26,248 nucleotides of DNA, taken from the NCBI GenBank assembly GCA_000432335.1, contig HF995382.1:32874-59121 (forward strand), in the 5' to 3' direction. The stretch's first letter is position 1. Every line of letters begins with the position of its first letter. The stretch is from Firmicutes bacterium CAG:646. Its GTDB lineage: Bacteria; Bacillota; Clostridia; Lachnospirales; Lachnospiraceae. This document shows positions 1 to 7,984 of the stretch, in pieces. A model generated the notes under the pieces. The model searched no databases. It saw nothing but the letters and a program-made list of their open reading frames with translations, and was not told the DNA's origin. The position numbers were made by a program, and so were the translations under genes.

Positions 1-806
1 TCCGGCCGCTGCGTCAGGGCGTGATTTCTGATTACATGATCACAGAGAAGATGCTGAAGCATTTTATACAGAAAGCCATGGGAAGGAAAGCTTTCCGAAA
101 ACCGAGAATCAGTATTTGTGTTCCAAGCGGAGTCACAGAGGTGGAGAGAAAGGCAGTGGAAGAGGCCACTTATCAGGCGGGAGCCCGGGAAGTGCATATT
201 ATTGAAGAACCCATTGCGGCGGCGATCGGAGCAGGCATTGATATTACGAAGCCTTTCGGCAATCTGATCGTGGATATTGGAGGCGGTACTACAGATATAG
301 CAGTGATTTCTCTGGGAGGCGTTGTGGTATCTGCTTCTATCAAGGTGGCAGGGAATGATTTTGACGAGGCAATCATCCGCCATGTGCGCAAGGCGCATAA
401 TCTGTTTATCGGAGAGCAGACAGCCGAAGCGGTAAAAATCAAGATAGGAACTGCCTGCAAACGGCCGCAGATCGAGACGATGGAGGTCAAGGGAAGAAAT
501 GTGATCACGGGACTTCCCAAGACGGTAACGCTTACTTCAGAGGAAGTGCGGGAGGCTTTGCAGGAGTCTACAACAAAGATTGTGGAAGCGGTGCATGGAG
601 TACTGGAGAAGACACCGCCGGAGCTTGCGGCAGATATTGTGGAGCGGGGAATCGTACTTACCGGAGGCGGAGCGCTTTTGGAAGGTTTGGAGGAGAGTCT
701 CACAGAACATACCGGAATTAACACGATGACGGCGGAGAATCCTGCCTGTGCAGTGGCAGAGGGAACTGGTATGTATGTAGAAATGATGGCAAAGTTAGGA
801 AAATAG
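1..806 (+). CDS. mreB: MreB, rod-shape actin homologue (5' end missing)
   Basis: MreB is a bacterial actin that polymerises under the membrane and positions the elongation peptidoglycan machinery. The reading frame is open from base 3, before any start codon, so the gene enters from the left. About 267 residues are present, and with a usual length near 340 roughly the first 70 are missing. Visible actin-fold motifs are the phosphate-2 motif VDIGGGTTDIAV, the segment IIEEPIAAAIGAGI, and the C-terminal adenosine motif IVLTGGGALLEGL. The first codons read RPLRQGVISDYMITEKML, the usual MreB lead into the IB region. The GTG at 21 is internal, not the start. recD2 follows 7 bases after the stop. 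Several Firmicutes carry mreB paralogues (mbl, mreBH) that cannot be separated from this fragment. Confidence 0.93.
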   Translation, partial: RPLRQGVISDYMITEKMLKHFIQKAMGRKAFRKPRISICVPSGVTEVERKAVEEATYQAGAREVHIIEEPIAAAIGAGIDITKPFGNLIVDIGGGTTDIAVISLGGVVVSASIKVAGNDFDEAIIRHVRKAHNLFIGEQTAEAVKIKIGTACKRPQIETMEVKGRNVITGLPKTVTLTSEEVREALQESTTKIVEAVHGVLEKTPPELAADIVERGIVLTGGGALLEGLEESLTEHTGINTMTAENPACAVAEGTGMYVEMMAKLGK

Positions 807-813
807 GAACGAT

Positions 814-3048
814 ATGCAGGATACGATCGAAGGATATGTAGAACATATTATATTTCGGAATGAGGATAATGGCTACACAGTGCTGAATCTGATGTCAGAG
901 GGTTCGGAAGTTACCTGTGTAGGTATTTTTGAATACGTAAGCGAGGGAGAACTTCTGGAACTGCATGGCACGTATGTGGAACATGCCACCTATGGACAGC
1001 AACTTAAGGTGGATTCCTATGAGACCAAGATACCGGAAGATACTATTGCTATGGAAAGATATCTGGGCTCCGGTGCCATTAAAGGCATTGGAGCCGCTTT
1101 GGCTGCAAGAATTGTCAGGAGATTCGGAGAGGATACCATGCGGATTCTGGACGAAGAACCGGAGCGTCTTGCAGAGGTGAAAGGGATCAGTGAGGCAAAA
1201 GCCAGAGAGATCGCACAGCAGGTAGCAGAGAAGTCGGAGATGCGAAGCGCTATGATGTTTCTTCAGCAGTATGGGATTTCTGTGGCGCTGGGCGTGAAGA
1301 TTTACGGAAAATACGGTTCCCGGGTTTACAGTGTACTGCGGGAAAATCCTTATCGCCTGGCAGAAGATATTCAGGGGATCGGTTTTCGCATTGCCGATGA
1401 GATCGCTGGCAGGATCGGCATTCATACGGATTCTGATTACCGTATTAAGAGCGGACTTTTCTATGTACTTTCCCTGGCAGCAGGAGAAGGGCATGTGTAT
1501 CTCCCCGAGGAGGTGCTTCTTTCCAGAGCTTCTGAAATTTTGGGCGTAGAGGCGTCGTTTATGGAAAAGCATGTGATGGATCTTGCCATGGACCGGAAGG
1601 TCGTGATCAAAGAAGAGATTTCGGGGGAAGAAAGGCGCAGGATCGTCTATGCCAGCCAATATTATTATCTGGAATTGGATACAGCACGCAGACTGACAGA
1701 ATTGAATATTGAAAATGACGAAGACGAGTACAAGATTCGGAAACGTCTGGAATTTATTGAGAAAAAAAATGGACTGGAGCTGGAGACGGAGCAGAGAAAC
1801 GCAGTGGTAGAGGCAGTGAGAAACGGCGTTCTGGTGATCACCGGAGGTCCCGGTACGGGAAAGACTACCACGATCAATGCCCTGATCCAGTACTTTGAGC
1901 TGGAAGGGATGGATATTTATTTGGCGGCGCCCACAGGGAGGGCAGCGAAAAGGATGACGGAGACTACCGGTTATGAGGCTTCTACGATCCATCGCCTTTT
2001 AGAGCTGACCGGTATGATGGAGGAATCGTCGGCTGCCGCGCATTTTGAACGAAATGAGGAAAATCCGCTGGAGGCGGATGTGATCATTATTGACGAGATG
2101 TCCATGGTGGATATTTCCCTTATGCATGCGCTTCTTACGGCGGTTCAGGTGGGAACCCGTCTGATTTTGGTGGGAGACGTGAATCAGCTTCCCAGCGTAG
2201 GGCCCGGTAGGGTGTTGAAAGACATTATAGATTCTCAATGTTTCTGCGTGGTAAAACTGAATAAGATCTTTCGGCAGGCAACGGAGAGTGATATTGTAGT
2301 GAATGCTCATAAGATCAATGCGGGAGAGGAAATCAGTATCAATAATAACAGCAAGGACTTTTTCTTTCTGAAACGATATGATGCGGATGTGATCGTGGCG
2401 TCCATCGTCTATCTGGTTCAGAAAAAACTGCCGCCCTATGTGGAGGCAAAACCGTTGGATATTCAGGTACTTACGCCTATGCGGAAAGGATTGCTGGGAG
2501 TAGAGCGGCTGAATGAGGTGCTGCAGAAGTATCTGAATCCGGCAGACAAAAAGAAAAGAGAAAAAGAGCATGGCGGAGGTCTTTTCCGGGAGGGAGATAA
2601 AGTCATGCAGATCAAGAATAATTATCAGTTGGAATGGGAAATCCGCGGAAAATATAACATACCGGTGGAAAAAGGCGTGGGAGTGTTTAACGGGGATATG
2701 GGAATCGTCCATGAGATCAATACGTATGCGGAAACAATGACGGTAGTTTTTGAAGAATGTCGTTATGTAGAATATACGTTTAAACAGTTGGAAGAACTGG
2801 AATTGGCTTATGCCGTTACAATTCATAAGTCTCAAGGAAGCGAATATCCGGCGGTTATCCTTCCGCTTTTGGGCGGACCAAAGATGCTTATGAGCAGAAA
2901 TTTGTTGTACACGGCGGTAACCAGAGCAAAGCGGTGCGTTACGGTGGTAGGAAGTGAAGTGACGTTTCAGGCAATGATACATAATAAACAGGAAAAAAGC
3001 CGGTATACCAGTCTGGATCAGAGGATTCAGGAATTGGCCCAGCAGTGA
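814..3048 (+). CDS. recD2: RecD2-type ATP-dependent DNA helicase
   Basis: This is a superfamily 1B 5'-3' DNA helicase of the stand-alone RecD2 type, found in bacteria without RecBC and linked to replication-fork and repair work. The 744-residue length is typical. An N-terminal OB-like domain (about 1-75) is followed by helix-hairpin-helix repeats around 85-145 (IKGIGAALAARIV, VKGISEAKAREIA). The helicase core has Walker A GGPGTGKTTT with Lys350, Walker B IIIDEMSMVD with Asp427-Glu428, the GDVNQLPSVGPG motif, and late motifs including AVTIHKSQGSEYP and the LLYTAVTRAKR box. The ATG at 814 is preceded by AGGA. It lies 7 bases after mreB and just before comF, consistent with one operon. The AddAB system at the right edge fits the expected absence of RecBCD. 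Confidence 0.96.
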   Translation: MQDTIEGYVEHIIFRNEDNGYTVLNLMSEGSEVTCVGIFEYVSEGELLELHGTYVEHATYGQQLKVDSYETKIPEDTIAMERYLGSGAIKGIGAALAARIVRRFGEDTMRILDEEPERLAEVKGISEAKAREIAQQVAEKSEMRSAMMFLQQYGISVALGVKIYGKYGSRVYSVLRENPYRLAEDIQGIGFRIADEIAGRIGIHTDSDYRIKSGLFYVLSLAAGEGHVYLPEEVLLSRASEILGVEASFMEKHVMDLAMDRKVVIKEEISGEERRRIVYASQYYYLELDTARRLTELNIENDEDEYKIRKRLEFIEKKNGLELETEQRNAVVEAVRNGVLVITGGPGTGKTTTINALIQYFELEGMDIYLAAPTGRAAKRMTETTGYEASTIHRLLELTGMMEESSAAAHFERNEENPLEADVIIIDEMSMVDISLMHALLTAVQVGTRLILVGDVNQLPSVGPGRVLKDIIDSQCFCVVKLNKIFRQATESDIVVNAHKINAGEEISINNNSKDFFFLKRYDADVIVASIVYLVQKKLPPYVEAKPLDIQVLTPMRKGLLGVERLNEVLQKYLNPADKKKREKEHGGGLFREGDKVMQIKNNYQLEWEIRGKYNIPVEKGVGVFNGDMGIVHEINTYAETMTVVFEECRYVEYTFKQLEELELAYAVTIHKSQGSEYPAVILPLLGGPKMLMSRNLLYTAVTRAKRCVTVVGSEVTFQAMIHNKQEKSRYTSLDQRIQELAQQ

Positions 3049-3067
3049 GATGGAAAGGAGCGGGCGG

Positions 3068-3787
3068 ATGCAGGGAATAACAGAATATCTTTTGGATTGG
3101 ATATATCCCAGAAGATGCGCATTTTGTGATGAGATTCTTTTGAGAAAAGAAATATATCTTTGCAGTAAGTGTAAGAAGAAGATGCCCGTTCCTGTCCAGG
3201 AGCCACGGTGTAAGAAATGTGGAAAGCCCATAGAGAGGGAAGAGAGGGAGTATTGTCACGACTGTACTGCTCATCCTCAGAATTATGACAGCGGATGCGG
3301 TTTGTTTTTGTACCAGGGAGTTTTAAAAGATGCTCTGATGGGGCTTAAGTTTCATGAGCGGAAAGAATACGGGGAATTTCTGGGAAAACTTATGTGTTGG
3401 TATGGGAAAGAATTTATTCTCCGGGTGCAGCCGGAGGTGATCGTTCCCGTTCCCATTCACAAAAAGAAACGGCAGATCAGAGGATATAATCAGGCAGAAT
3501 TGCTGGCAGATAAAATCAGCAGCGGGTTTTCTATACCCCTTCGGACCGATCTGGTGCTGCGCAAAAAATTCACAAAAGCACAGAAAGAATTAAACAGACA
3601 GGACAGACGCAGGAATCTGGAACAGGCATTCTATGTGAATAGTCAGGCAGGAACGTATGAAAAGGTATTGCTGGTGGATGACATTTATACTACTGGAAGT
3701 ACTGTCAATGCCATAGCCGGAAAGTTGAAACAGCAGGGGGTGAAAGAAGTATATTTTCTGACGCTCTGTATTGGAAATGGTATGTGA
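3068..3787 (+). CDS. comF: ComF family amidophosphoribosyltransferase-like protein
   Basis: ComF-family protein of about 239 residues with a type I phosphoribosyltransferase fold, classically needed for uptake of transforming DNA though its exact reaction is unclear. An N-terminal zinc-ribbon-like region has Cys pairs (CAFC, CSKC, CKKC, CHDC). The C-terminal PRPP-binding loop is VLLVDDIYTTGSTVNA, around residues 200-216. An in-frame ATG at 3050 lies 2 bases after the recD2 stop, but the GAAAGGAG ribosome site lies just upstream of the ATG at 3068, so the later start is preferred. Position directly behind recD2 suggests co-transcription. No other competence genes are in view, so a role in transformation is inference from the family. 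Confidence 0.92.
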   Translation: MQGITEYLLDWIYPRRCAFCDEILLRKEIYLCSKCKKKMPVPVQEPRCKKCGKPIEREEREYCHDCTAHPQNYDSGCGLFLYQGVLKDALMGLKFHERKEYGEFLGKLMCWYGKEFILRVQPEVIVPVPIHKKKRQIRGYNQAELLADKISSGFSIPLRTDLVLRKKFTKAQKELNRQDRRRNLEQAFYVNSQAGTYEKVLLVDDIYTTGSTVNAIAGKLKQQGVKEVYFLTLCIGNGM

Positions 3788-3805
3788 TCCACTGCCAAAA
3801 ATCTC

Positions 3806-3834
3806 TTTCAATAGTAAAAAAGATATGATACAAT
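3806..3834 (+). promoter_or_regulatory. Candidate sigma-A promoter of the cdaA operon
   Basis: TTTCAA, then 17 bases, then TACAAT at 3829-3834. A TG dinucleotide one base before the -10 makes it an extended -10 promoter, which offsets the weak -35. It lies in the only gap between comF and the next gene and would start transcription near 3841. Confidence 0.55.
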
Positions 3835-3843
3835 AAATACAGA

Positions 3844-3865
3844 CGCTTTCCGGGGAAAGGAAGCG
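3844..3865 (+). other. Leader hairpin ahead of the cdaA operon
   Basis: A C-G-rich stem pairs 3844-3848 with 3861-3865, extended by 3850-3851 with 3859-3860 after a one-base bulge, just downstream of the candidate promoter. A second small dyad (ACCT..AGGT) follows near 3872. The first gene starts only 45 bases later. It does not match a riboswitch consensus I recognise. It may be an mRNA-stabilising 5' hairpin or an attenuator. Confidence 0.35.
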
Positions 3866-3910
3866 CCGGGTACCTACAGGTGAGTATAGAGAAGTAAAGC
3901 AGGTGATAAA

Positions 3911-4345
3911 ATGTTAGATGAAAAGAAAATCCGTCTGATGACTGATCTTGCGCGGTATGAAAATCAGCATGGAAAAGAAGAGCTGAAGATTTCCCGATAT
4001 TATCGGAGCGATTATCTGGGGCTGGCTCTTTTCAGGAATTTTTTTCTCGCCAGTATTGCTTATGTGGTGATTCTGGGGCTGATCGGCTCCTATTTTCTGG
4101 ATTACTTTCTGGATAATATTCATCGAATGAATATCTTATTGGTGGGAGTGGCGGTGATCGGTGGATATATTATTACCCTTACTGTCTATTCCGTAGTGAC
4201 ATATGCGATATATTCTCTCCGATATTCTAGAGCTCAGAGATCTGTGCAGGGATATGAGCAGAGATTGGAGGAACTGGAAGAATATTATAAAGAAGAGGAA
4301 AAAGCAAAAAATAGAAAACAGGAAAGCAGGAGGAGTAGTTTATGA
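3911..4345 (+). CDS. Uncharacterised two-TM membrane protein upstream of cdaA
   Basis: I do not recognise this 144-residue protein as a named family. It has a charged, cytoplasm-like N-terminus of about 45 residues and two hydrophobic segments (about 46-70 and 76-102). The charged C-terminus is rich in Arg, Glu and Lys and is likely an amphipathic helix or short coiled coil (YEQRLEELEEYYKEEEKAK). The ATG at 3911 follows AGGTGA. Its stop overlaps the next start as ATGA, so the two are translationally coupled. As first gene of the transcript running through cdaA, cdaR and HPr, it probably acts at the membrane with the c-di-AMP machinery or the following multi-TM protein. That is inference from position only. 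Confidence 0.8.
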   Translation: MLDEKKIRLMTDLARYENQHGKEELKISRYYRSDYLGLALFRNFFLASIAYVVILGLIGSYFLDYFLDNIHRMNILLVGVAVIGGYIITLTVYSVVTYAIYSLRYSRAQRSVQGYEQRLEELEEYYKEEEKAKNRKQESRRSSL

Positions 4346-5436
4346 CCTTGCTCTTGGAATTGAGAGAAAAATTGAAACAGATTTATGCCAGATACAGTAC
4401 CTTTCTCTTGCCGGTTTTTAAGTTTATTCTGGCATTTGCCATATTGAAAGGGATTAACAGCAGTATGGGACAGATGGAGGCGCTGGATAATATTTTTCTG
4501 CTCCTGATACTTTCCCTGATCTGTTCGATACTTCCGTTGAATTTGACAGTATTCTTCGGAATTGTTTTTGTGATCGTGCAGTGTTATGGCGTAGGGATTG
4601 AGGTGGCAGGTTTTGCAGCAGCTCTGATGCTGATCTTGTTTATCTTGTATTTAAGATTTACTCCGGGAGATGCTTTGATTCTGCTTCTTACTCCTATGGC
4701 CTTTCAGTTGGGAATTCCCTGTGCGGTTCCTATTGGTTATGGGTTGGCGAAGGGACCGGCATCAGCCGTTTCCGCTGGATGTGGTGTGATCGTTTATTAT
4801 TTTATCGATATGGTAGATAAGAATGCATCTATGTTTCGGGGCGCCGATCCAAAGGAAATGGCGCAGAATCTGAAGATCCTTCTGGATGGGATTTTGAAAA
4901 ATCAGGAGATGCTGCTTCAGGTGATCGCTTTTGTGGCAGTGCTTTTGATTGTAAATGTAATTCGCAAACGTTCCGTGGATTACGCGTGGCAGATTGCTAT
5001 TTTTGCAGGGGGAATTTCCTATATTGTGATTATTGCAGCCGGTGGACTGATGCTGGATGTGAAAAATCCAATTGTTCCTCTGCTCGCAGGAGCTGTTGGA
5101 GCAGTAGTGGTTGCGGAGGTTCTGGAATTCTTTCTGTTCCATGTGGACTATAGCAGGACAGAGCATCTGCAGTTTGAAGATGATGAGTATTACTATTATG
5201 TAAAAGCGGTTCCTAAGATGAGTATTGCCGGGAAAAATGTTACGGTGAAAACCATTGGAGAAGCAGAGATACAGCCCGGTCCTGTTCCGCAGGAAACGAT
5301 TGCGTTTACAGGACTTCAGAAACAGTTGAACAGGGAGGAGACAATTTCCAATCCGGTGGAGGAGTCGGGAGAGGAAGTTTCGCAGACGAATGTGGATTAT
5401 GAGTCTCGATTAGAGGAATCCCTGAAAGATCTTTAG
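4342..5436 (+). CDS. Uncharacterised multi-spanning membrane protein upstream of cdaA
   Basis: A 364-residue protein with about eight to ten hydrophobic segments filling roughly residues 15-280, including a short polar loop near residues 155-185. A soluble, acidic tail follows from about 285. I do not recognise a catalytic motif. The dense, helical-hairpin membrane region looks loosely like the N-terminal membrane part of SpoIIE, but no phosphatase domain follows. Translation is coupled to the preceding gene through an ATGA overlap, with AGGAG just upstream. cdaA begins 35 bases after the stop. A membrane partner of CdaA/CdaR or a transporter-like scaffold are possibilities; neither is shown by the sequence. 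Confidence 0.8.
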   Translation: MTLLLELREKLKQIYARYSTFLLPVFKFILAFAILKGINSSMGQMEALDNIFLLLILSLICSILPLNLTVFFGIVFVIVQCYGVGIEVAGFAAALMLILFILYLRFTPGDALILLLTPMAFQLGIPCAVPIGYGLAKGPASAVSAGCGVIVYYFIDMVDKNASMFRGADPKEMAQNLKILLDGILKNQEMLLQVIAFVAVLLIVNVIRKRSVDYAWQIAIFAGGISYIVIIAAGGLMLDVKNPIVPLLAGAVGAVVVAEVLEFFLFHVDYSRTEHLQFEDDEYYYYVKAVPKMSIAGKNVTVKTIGEAEIQPGPVPQETIAFTGLQKQLNREETISNPVEESGEEVSQTNVDYESRLEESLKDL

Positions 5437-5471
5437 AGGAAAAGAAAAGTTACGGGGAAGGGAGTGAGAGC

Positions 5472-6377
5472 GTGGATAAGATCAATATCATCGATTATTT
5501 GAGAGTAAAATTACAGATTTCCCAGATGTCATTGCCGGTAACTTTTGGCATCATTGATATTGTGCAGATTTTATTGATCGCTGTATTTGTATATTATCTC
5601 ATGGTCTGGGTTAAGAATACCAGAGCGTATATGCTGCTGAAGGGAGTTTTGCTGGTTGTTATTTTTCTGATATTGGCGGCAATCTTCCACATGGATACGA
5701 TTCTGTGGATCTGTAAGCAGCTGAGTGTTGTGGCAATTACCGGTGTGATCGTCATTTTTCAGCCGGAGCTTCGCAGGGTTTTGGAGCAGTTGGGTGAGAA
5801 GAAAATGCTTGCTACACTGATTCCCTTTGAGACAGGTAAAACAGTGGAGGAAAGGATCAGCGACAGAACGATCAGCGAACTGATCCATGCTGTTTACGCT
5901 ATGGGAGAGGTAAAAACGGGGGCGCTGATCGTGGTGGAACAGAATATTATCCTGAAAGAATATGAGAAAACCGGAATTGCCATAGATTCGGCTATCAGCA
6001 GCCAGCTGCTGATCAATATTTTTGAACATAATACGCCTCTGCATGATGGAGCGGTTATTGTGCGAAATGACAGAATCGTGGCAGCTACCTGTTATCTCCC
6101 CCTGTCAGATAATCTGGCTCTGAATAAGAGTCTGGGAACGAGACACAGGGCTGGTGTGGGGATCAGTGAAGTCAGCGATGCCCTTACGATCATCGTTTCC
6201 GAGGAAACAGGAAAAGTTTCTTATACTATGGGAGGAAAGATTTATACAGGGGTAACTCCGGGTACTCTCAGAGAAGAATTGAATAAGTTAAAGGCAAAAC
6301 CGGGATCAAAAGAAGACAGCGGGAAATTTAAGATATGGAAAGGACGGGGGAGACATGAAGAAAAGACTGACTCGTAA
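5472..6377 (+). CDS. cdaA: Diadenylate cyclase CdaA
   Basis: CdaA condenses two ATP into cyclic di-AMP, the second messenger controlling potassium and osmolyte balance and cell-wall homeostasis. The 301-residue protein has three N-terminal membrane helices (about 22-42, 50-72, 76-96), then the DAC domain. Both family signatures are present: DGA at 192-194 (LHDGAVIV) and RHR at 224-226 (GTRHRAG), so it should be active. The start is GTG at 5472, preceded by GGGAAGGGAG, the only well-placed ribosome site. The 3' end overlaps cdaR by 23 bases, as expected for a membrane enzyme co-translated with its regulator. The usual third gene, glmM, is not adjacent. Confidence 0.97.
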   Translation: MDKINIIDYLRVKLQISQMSLPVTFGIIDIVQILLIAVFVYYLMVWVKNTRAYMLLKGVLLVVIFLILAAIFHMDTILWICKQLSVVAITGVIVIFQPELRRVLEQLGEKKMLATLIPFETGKTVEERISDRTISELIHAVYAMGEVKTGALIVVEQNIILKEYEKTGIAIDSAISSQLLINIFEHNTPLHDGAVIVRNDRIVAATCYLPLSDNLALNKSLGTRHRAGVGISEVSDALTIIVSEETGKVSYTMGGKIYTGVTPGTLREELNKLKAKPGSKEDSGKFKIWKGRGRHEEKTDS

Positions 6378-7656
6378 TCTGTCCCTGAAAATCGTTTCTG
6401 TTCTGGCAGCGATACTGATCTGGCTGTTTGCTTCCAGCGCCAGTGATCCGGTGATCCGGGCAGAATATGATGTGAAAGTAGAAGTTGCCAATGATGATTA
6501 TATTACGGATTCGGGTAAGACGTATCAGATTGAGGATGCGGACCGGGAAGTGAAAGTCTACGTGAATGGAAAGACTTCTGTGGTGAGCAATCGGGAGAGC
6601 GATATTGTGGCAGTTGCCGATATGCATCAGATTGTGGAAATGGACGAGGATGCAGATGTGGTGTATGTTCCCGTGGAGGTAAAAGAAACCCGTGGAATCA
6701 GCATGAAAAATGTGGATATTTATCCCAAGACGATTCCTGTATCGATTGAAGAAGTGGAGACAAAAGAATTTGTGGTGACGGTAAATACTACTGGTACTCC
6801 GGCGGCAGGTTATGTGATTGGAGAATGTGAACCGGCAATGGAAAAAATCAGTATTCGAGGACCGGAAAGCACCGTGAATAAAATCAAGAGTGTGGTGGCT
6901 ACTATTAATGTATCGGGAATGGATACAGATTCTGAACGCTCTGCTAAGATTACGCTTATGGATCAGAATGGAGAAGCAACTGTGACAGAGGATGCAAAAG
7001 AATATCTGAATCTGATCGGTTTGAAAGAAGACGGAACCATGGACGTAAATGTAGATCTGTGGAGAGTGGTAGATAATATTAAAGTTAGCGCCAGCTACAG
7101 TGGAACTCCGGCGCCGGGATATGAAGTGGAAAAGATTACTACCACACCGGAGACAATTTCTGTTGCGGGAAGCGAAGAAGCTTTGGTGAAGCTGGCAGAA
7201 AATGGAAATACGGTAGAGATTCCAGCCAGTCTGATCAATGTGGAGGGAAGCAATCAGGATCTGGAGGCAAATATCAAGCTGAATTCTCTGTTGAAAGAGG
7301 AAGACGGTTTTAAAATTCCGGAAAATATGACACAGTCTCTGCTGGTAAGAGTGAGTATTCTTCCTTATGGAAGTAAAGAATTTGAAGTAGATACCAGCGA
7401 TATCATTATCAGTGGATTGGGAGAGAATTTGAAAGTTATGTTCACACAGGGAAGTGTGATTGTGCGGGTAAAAGGTACGGAAGCGGATCTGGAACAGTTA
7501 AAAGCGAAGGATATCAAGGCTTCCGTGGATTTGACAGATAAAGTGGCAGGGGAGTACTCCGTACCGGTGACTGTGAAACTTCCAGAAGGGTATGAACAGG
7601 TGGAAAATACCCTCGCTACCATTCAACTGGCAAAGACGGAAAATACAAAGGAGTAA
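6355..7656 (+). CDS. cdaR: CdaR, YbbR-domain regulator of CdaA
   Basis: CdaR is the membrane-anchored extracytoplasmic partner of CdaA. The 433-residue protein has a positively charged start (MKKRLTRN) and one hydrophobic anchor (about 10-28). Four tandem YbbR-type beta domains follow, at about 35-135, 137-235, 237-340 and 341-430, recognisable from repeated segments such as GTPAAGY/GTPAPGY and KISIRG/TISVAG. The ATG at 6355 lies inside the cdaA 3' end with GGGGGAGA in front. The family is known to bind CdaA and tune c-di-AMP output. An HPr gene follows after 11 bases, which suggests a shared transcript. Confidence 0.95.
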   Translation: MKKRLTRNLSLKIVSVLAAILIWLFASSASDPVIRAEYDVKVEVANDDYITDSGKTYQIEDADREVKVYVNGKTSVVSNRESDIVAVADMHQIVEMDEDADVVYVPVEVKETRGISMKNVDIYPKTIPVSIEEVETKEFVVTVNTTGTPAAGYVIGECEPAMEKISIRGPESTVNKIKSVVATINVSGMDTDSERSAKITLMDQNGEATVTEDAKEYLNLIGLKEDGTMDVNVDLWRVVDNIKVSASYSGTPAPGYEVEKITTTPETISVAGSEEALVKLAENGNTVEIPASLINVEGSNQDLEANIKLNSLLKEEDGFKIPENMTQSLLVRVSILPYGSKEFEVDTSDIIISGLGENLKVMFTQGSVIVRVKGTEADLEQLKAKDIKASVDLTDKVAGEYSVPVTVKLPEGYEQVENTLATIQLAKTENTKE

Positions 7657-7667
7657 AGGGGTATTCT

Positions 7668-7931
7668 ATGGTAAAGCAAAAAGTAAGAATTAAAAATCCT
7701 ACAGGACTTCATCTGAGACCGGCAGGAATTTTATGTAAAGAGGCTATGTTATTTCAGTCACACATCACCTTTGAATTTCAGGGTGGGGTATCAAATGCCA
7801 AAAGTGTACTGAGTATTTTGGGGGCTTGTGTAAAATTTAATGATGAGATTGTTCTGATCAGTGAAGGAGCTGATGAAGAGGAGGCTCTGAAACACCTGGT
7901 AGAGTTGGTAGAAGACGGATTGGGAGAATAG
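7668..7931 (+). CDS. HPr-family phosphocarrier protein
   Basis: An 87-residue HPr-fold protein. The phosphotransfer site GLHLRPAG places His15 where enzyme I phosphorylates HPr. NAKSVLSIL places Ser46 where HPr kinase acts in Firmicutes. Having His15 separates it from Crh, which has Gln there, so it can in principle serve both PTS transport and carbon-catabolite signalling. No PTS enzyme gene is adjacent. It sits 11 bases after cdaR, with a terminator 9 bases past its stop, so it appears to be the last gene of the c-di-AMP operon. Whether it is the only HPr of the genome cannot be told here. Confidence 0.95.
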   Translation: MVKQKVRIKNPTGLHLRPAGILCKEAMLFQSHITFEFQGGVSNAKSVLSILGACVKFNDEIVLISEGADEEEALKHLVELVEDGLGE

Positions 7932-7940
7932 ATGAGGGAC

Positions 7941-7970
7941 AAAAATGAGGCTGGAAACAGCCTCATTTTT
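7941..7970. terminator. Bidirectional intrinsic terminator
   Basis: A perfect 13-bp stem (7941-7953 with 7958-7970) has a GAAA tetraloop, with an A run on the left and a T run on the right. Read on either strand it gives a stable hairpin ending in U's, so it can stop both the HPr transcript and the convergent lipoprotein transcript. Confidence 0.93.
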
Positions 7971-7984
7971 GCATGAAAAGATAC

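Noticed and set aside
1999..3231. Long minus-strand open frame opposite recD2/comF
   Set aside because: It is a shadow frame: His/Ser/Arg-rich text without family motifs, opposite proteins with full motif sets.
3840..3910. ydaO-type c-di-AMP riboswitch before the cdaA operon
   Set aside because: The leader is only about 70 bases and lacks the conserved pseudo-symmetric ydaO core.
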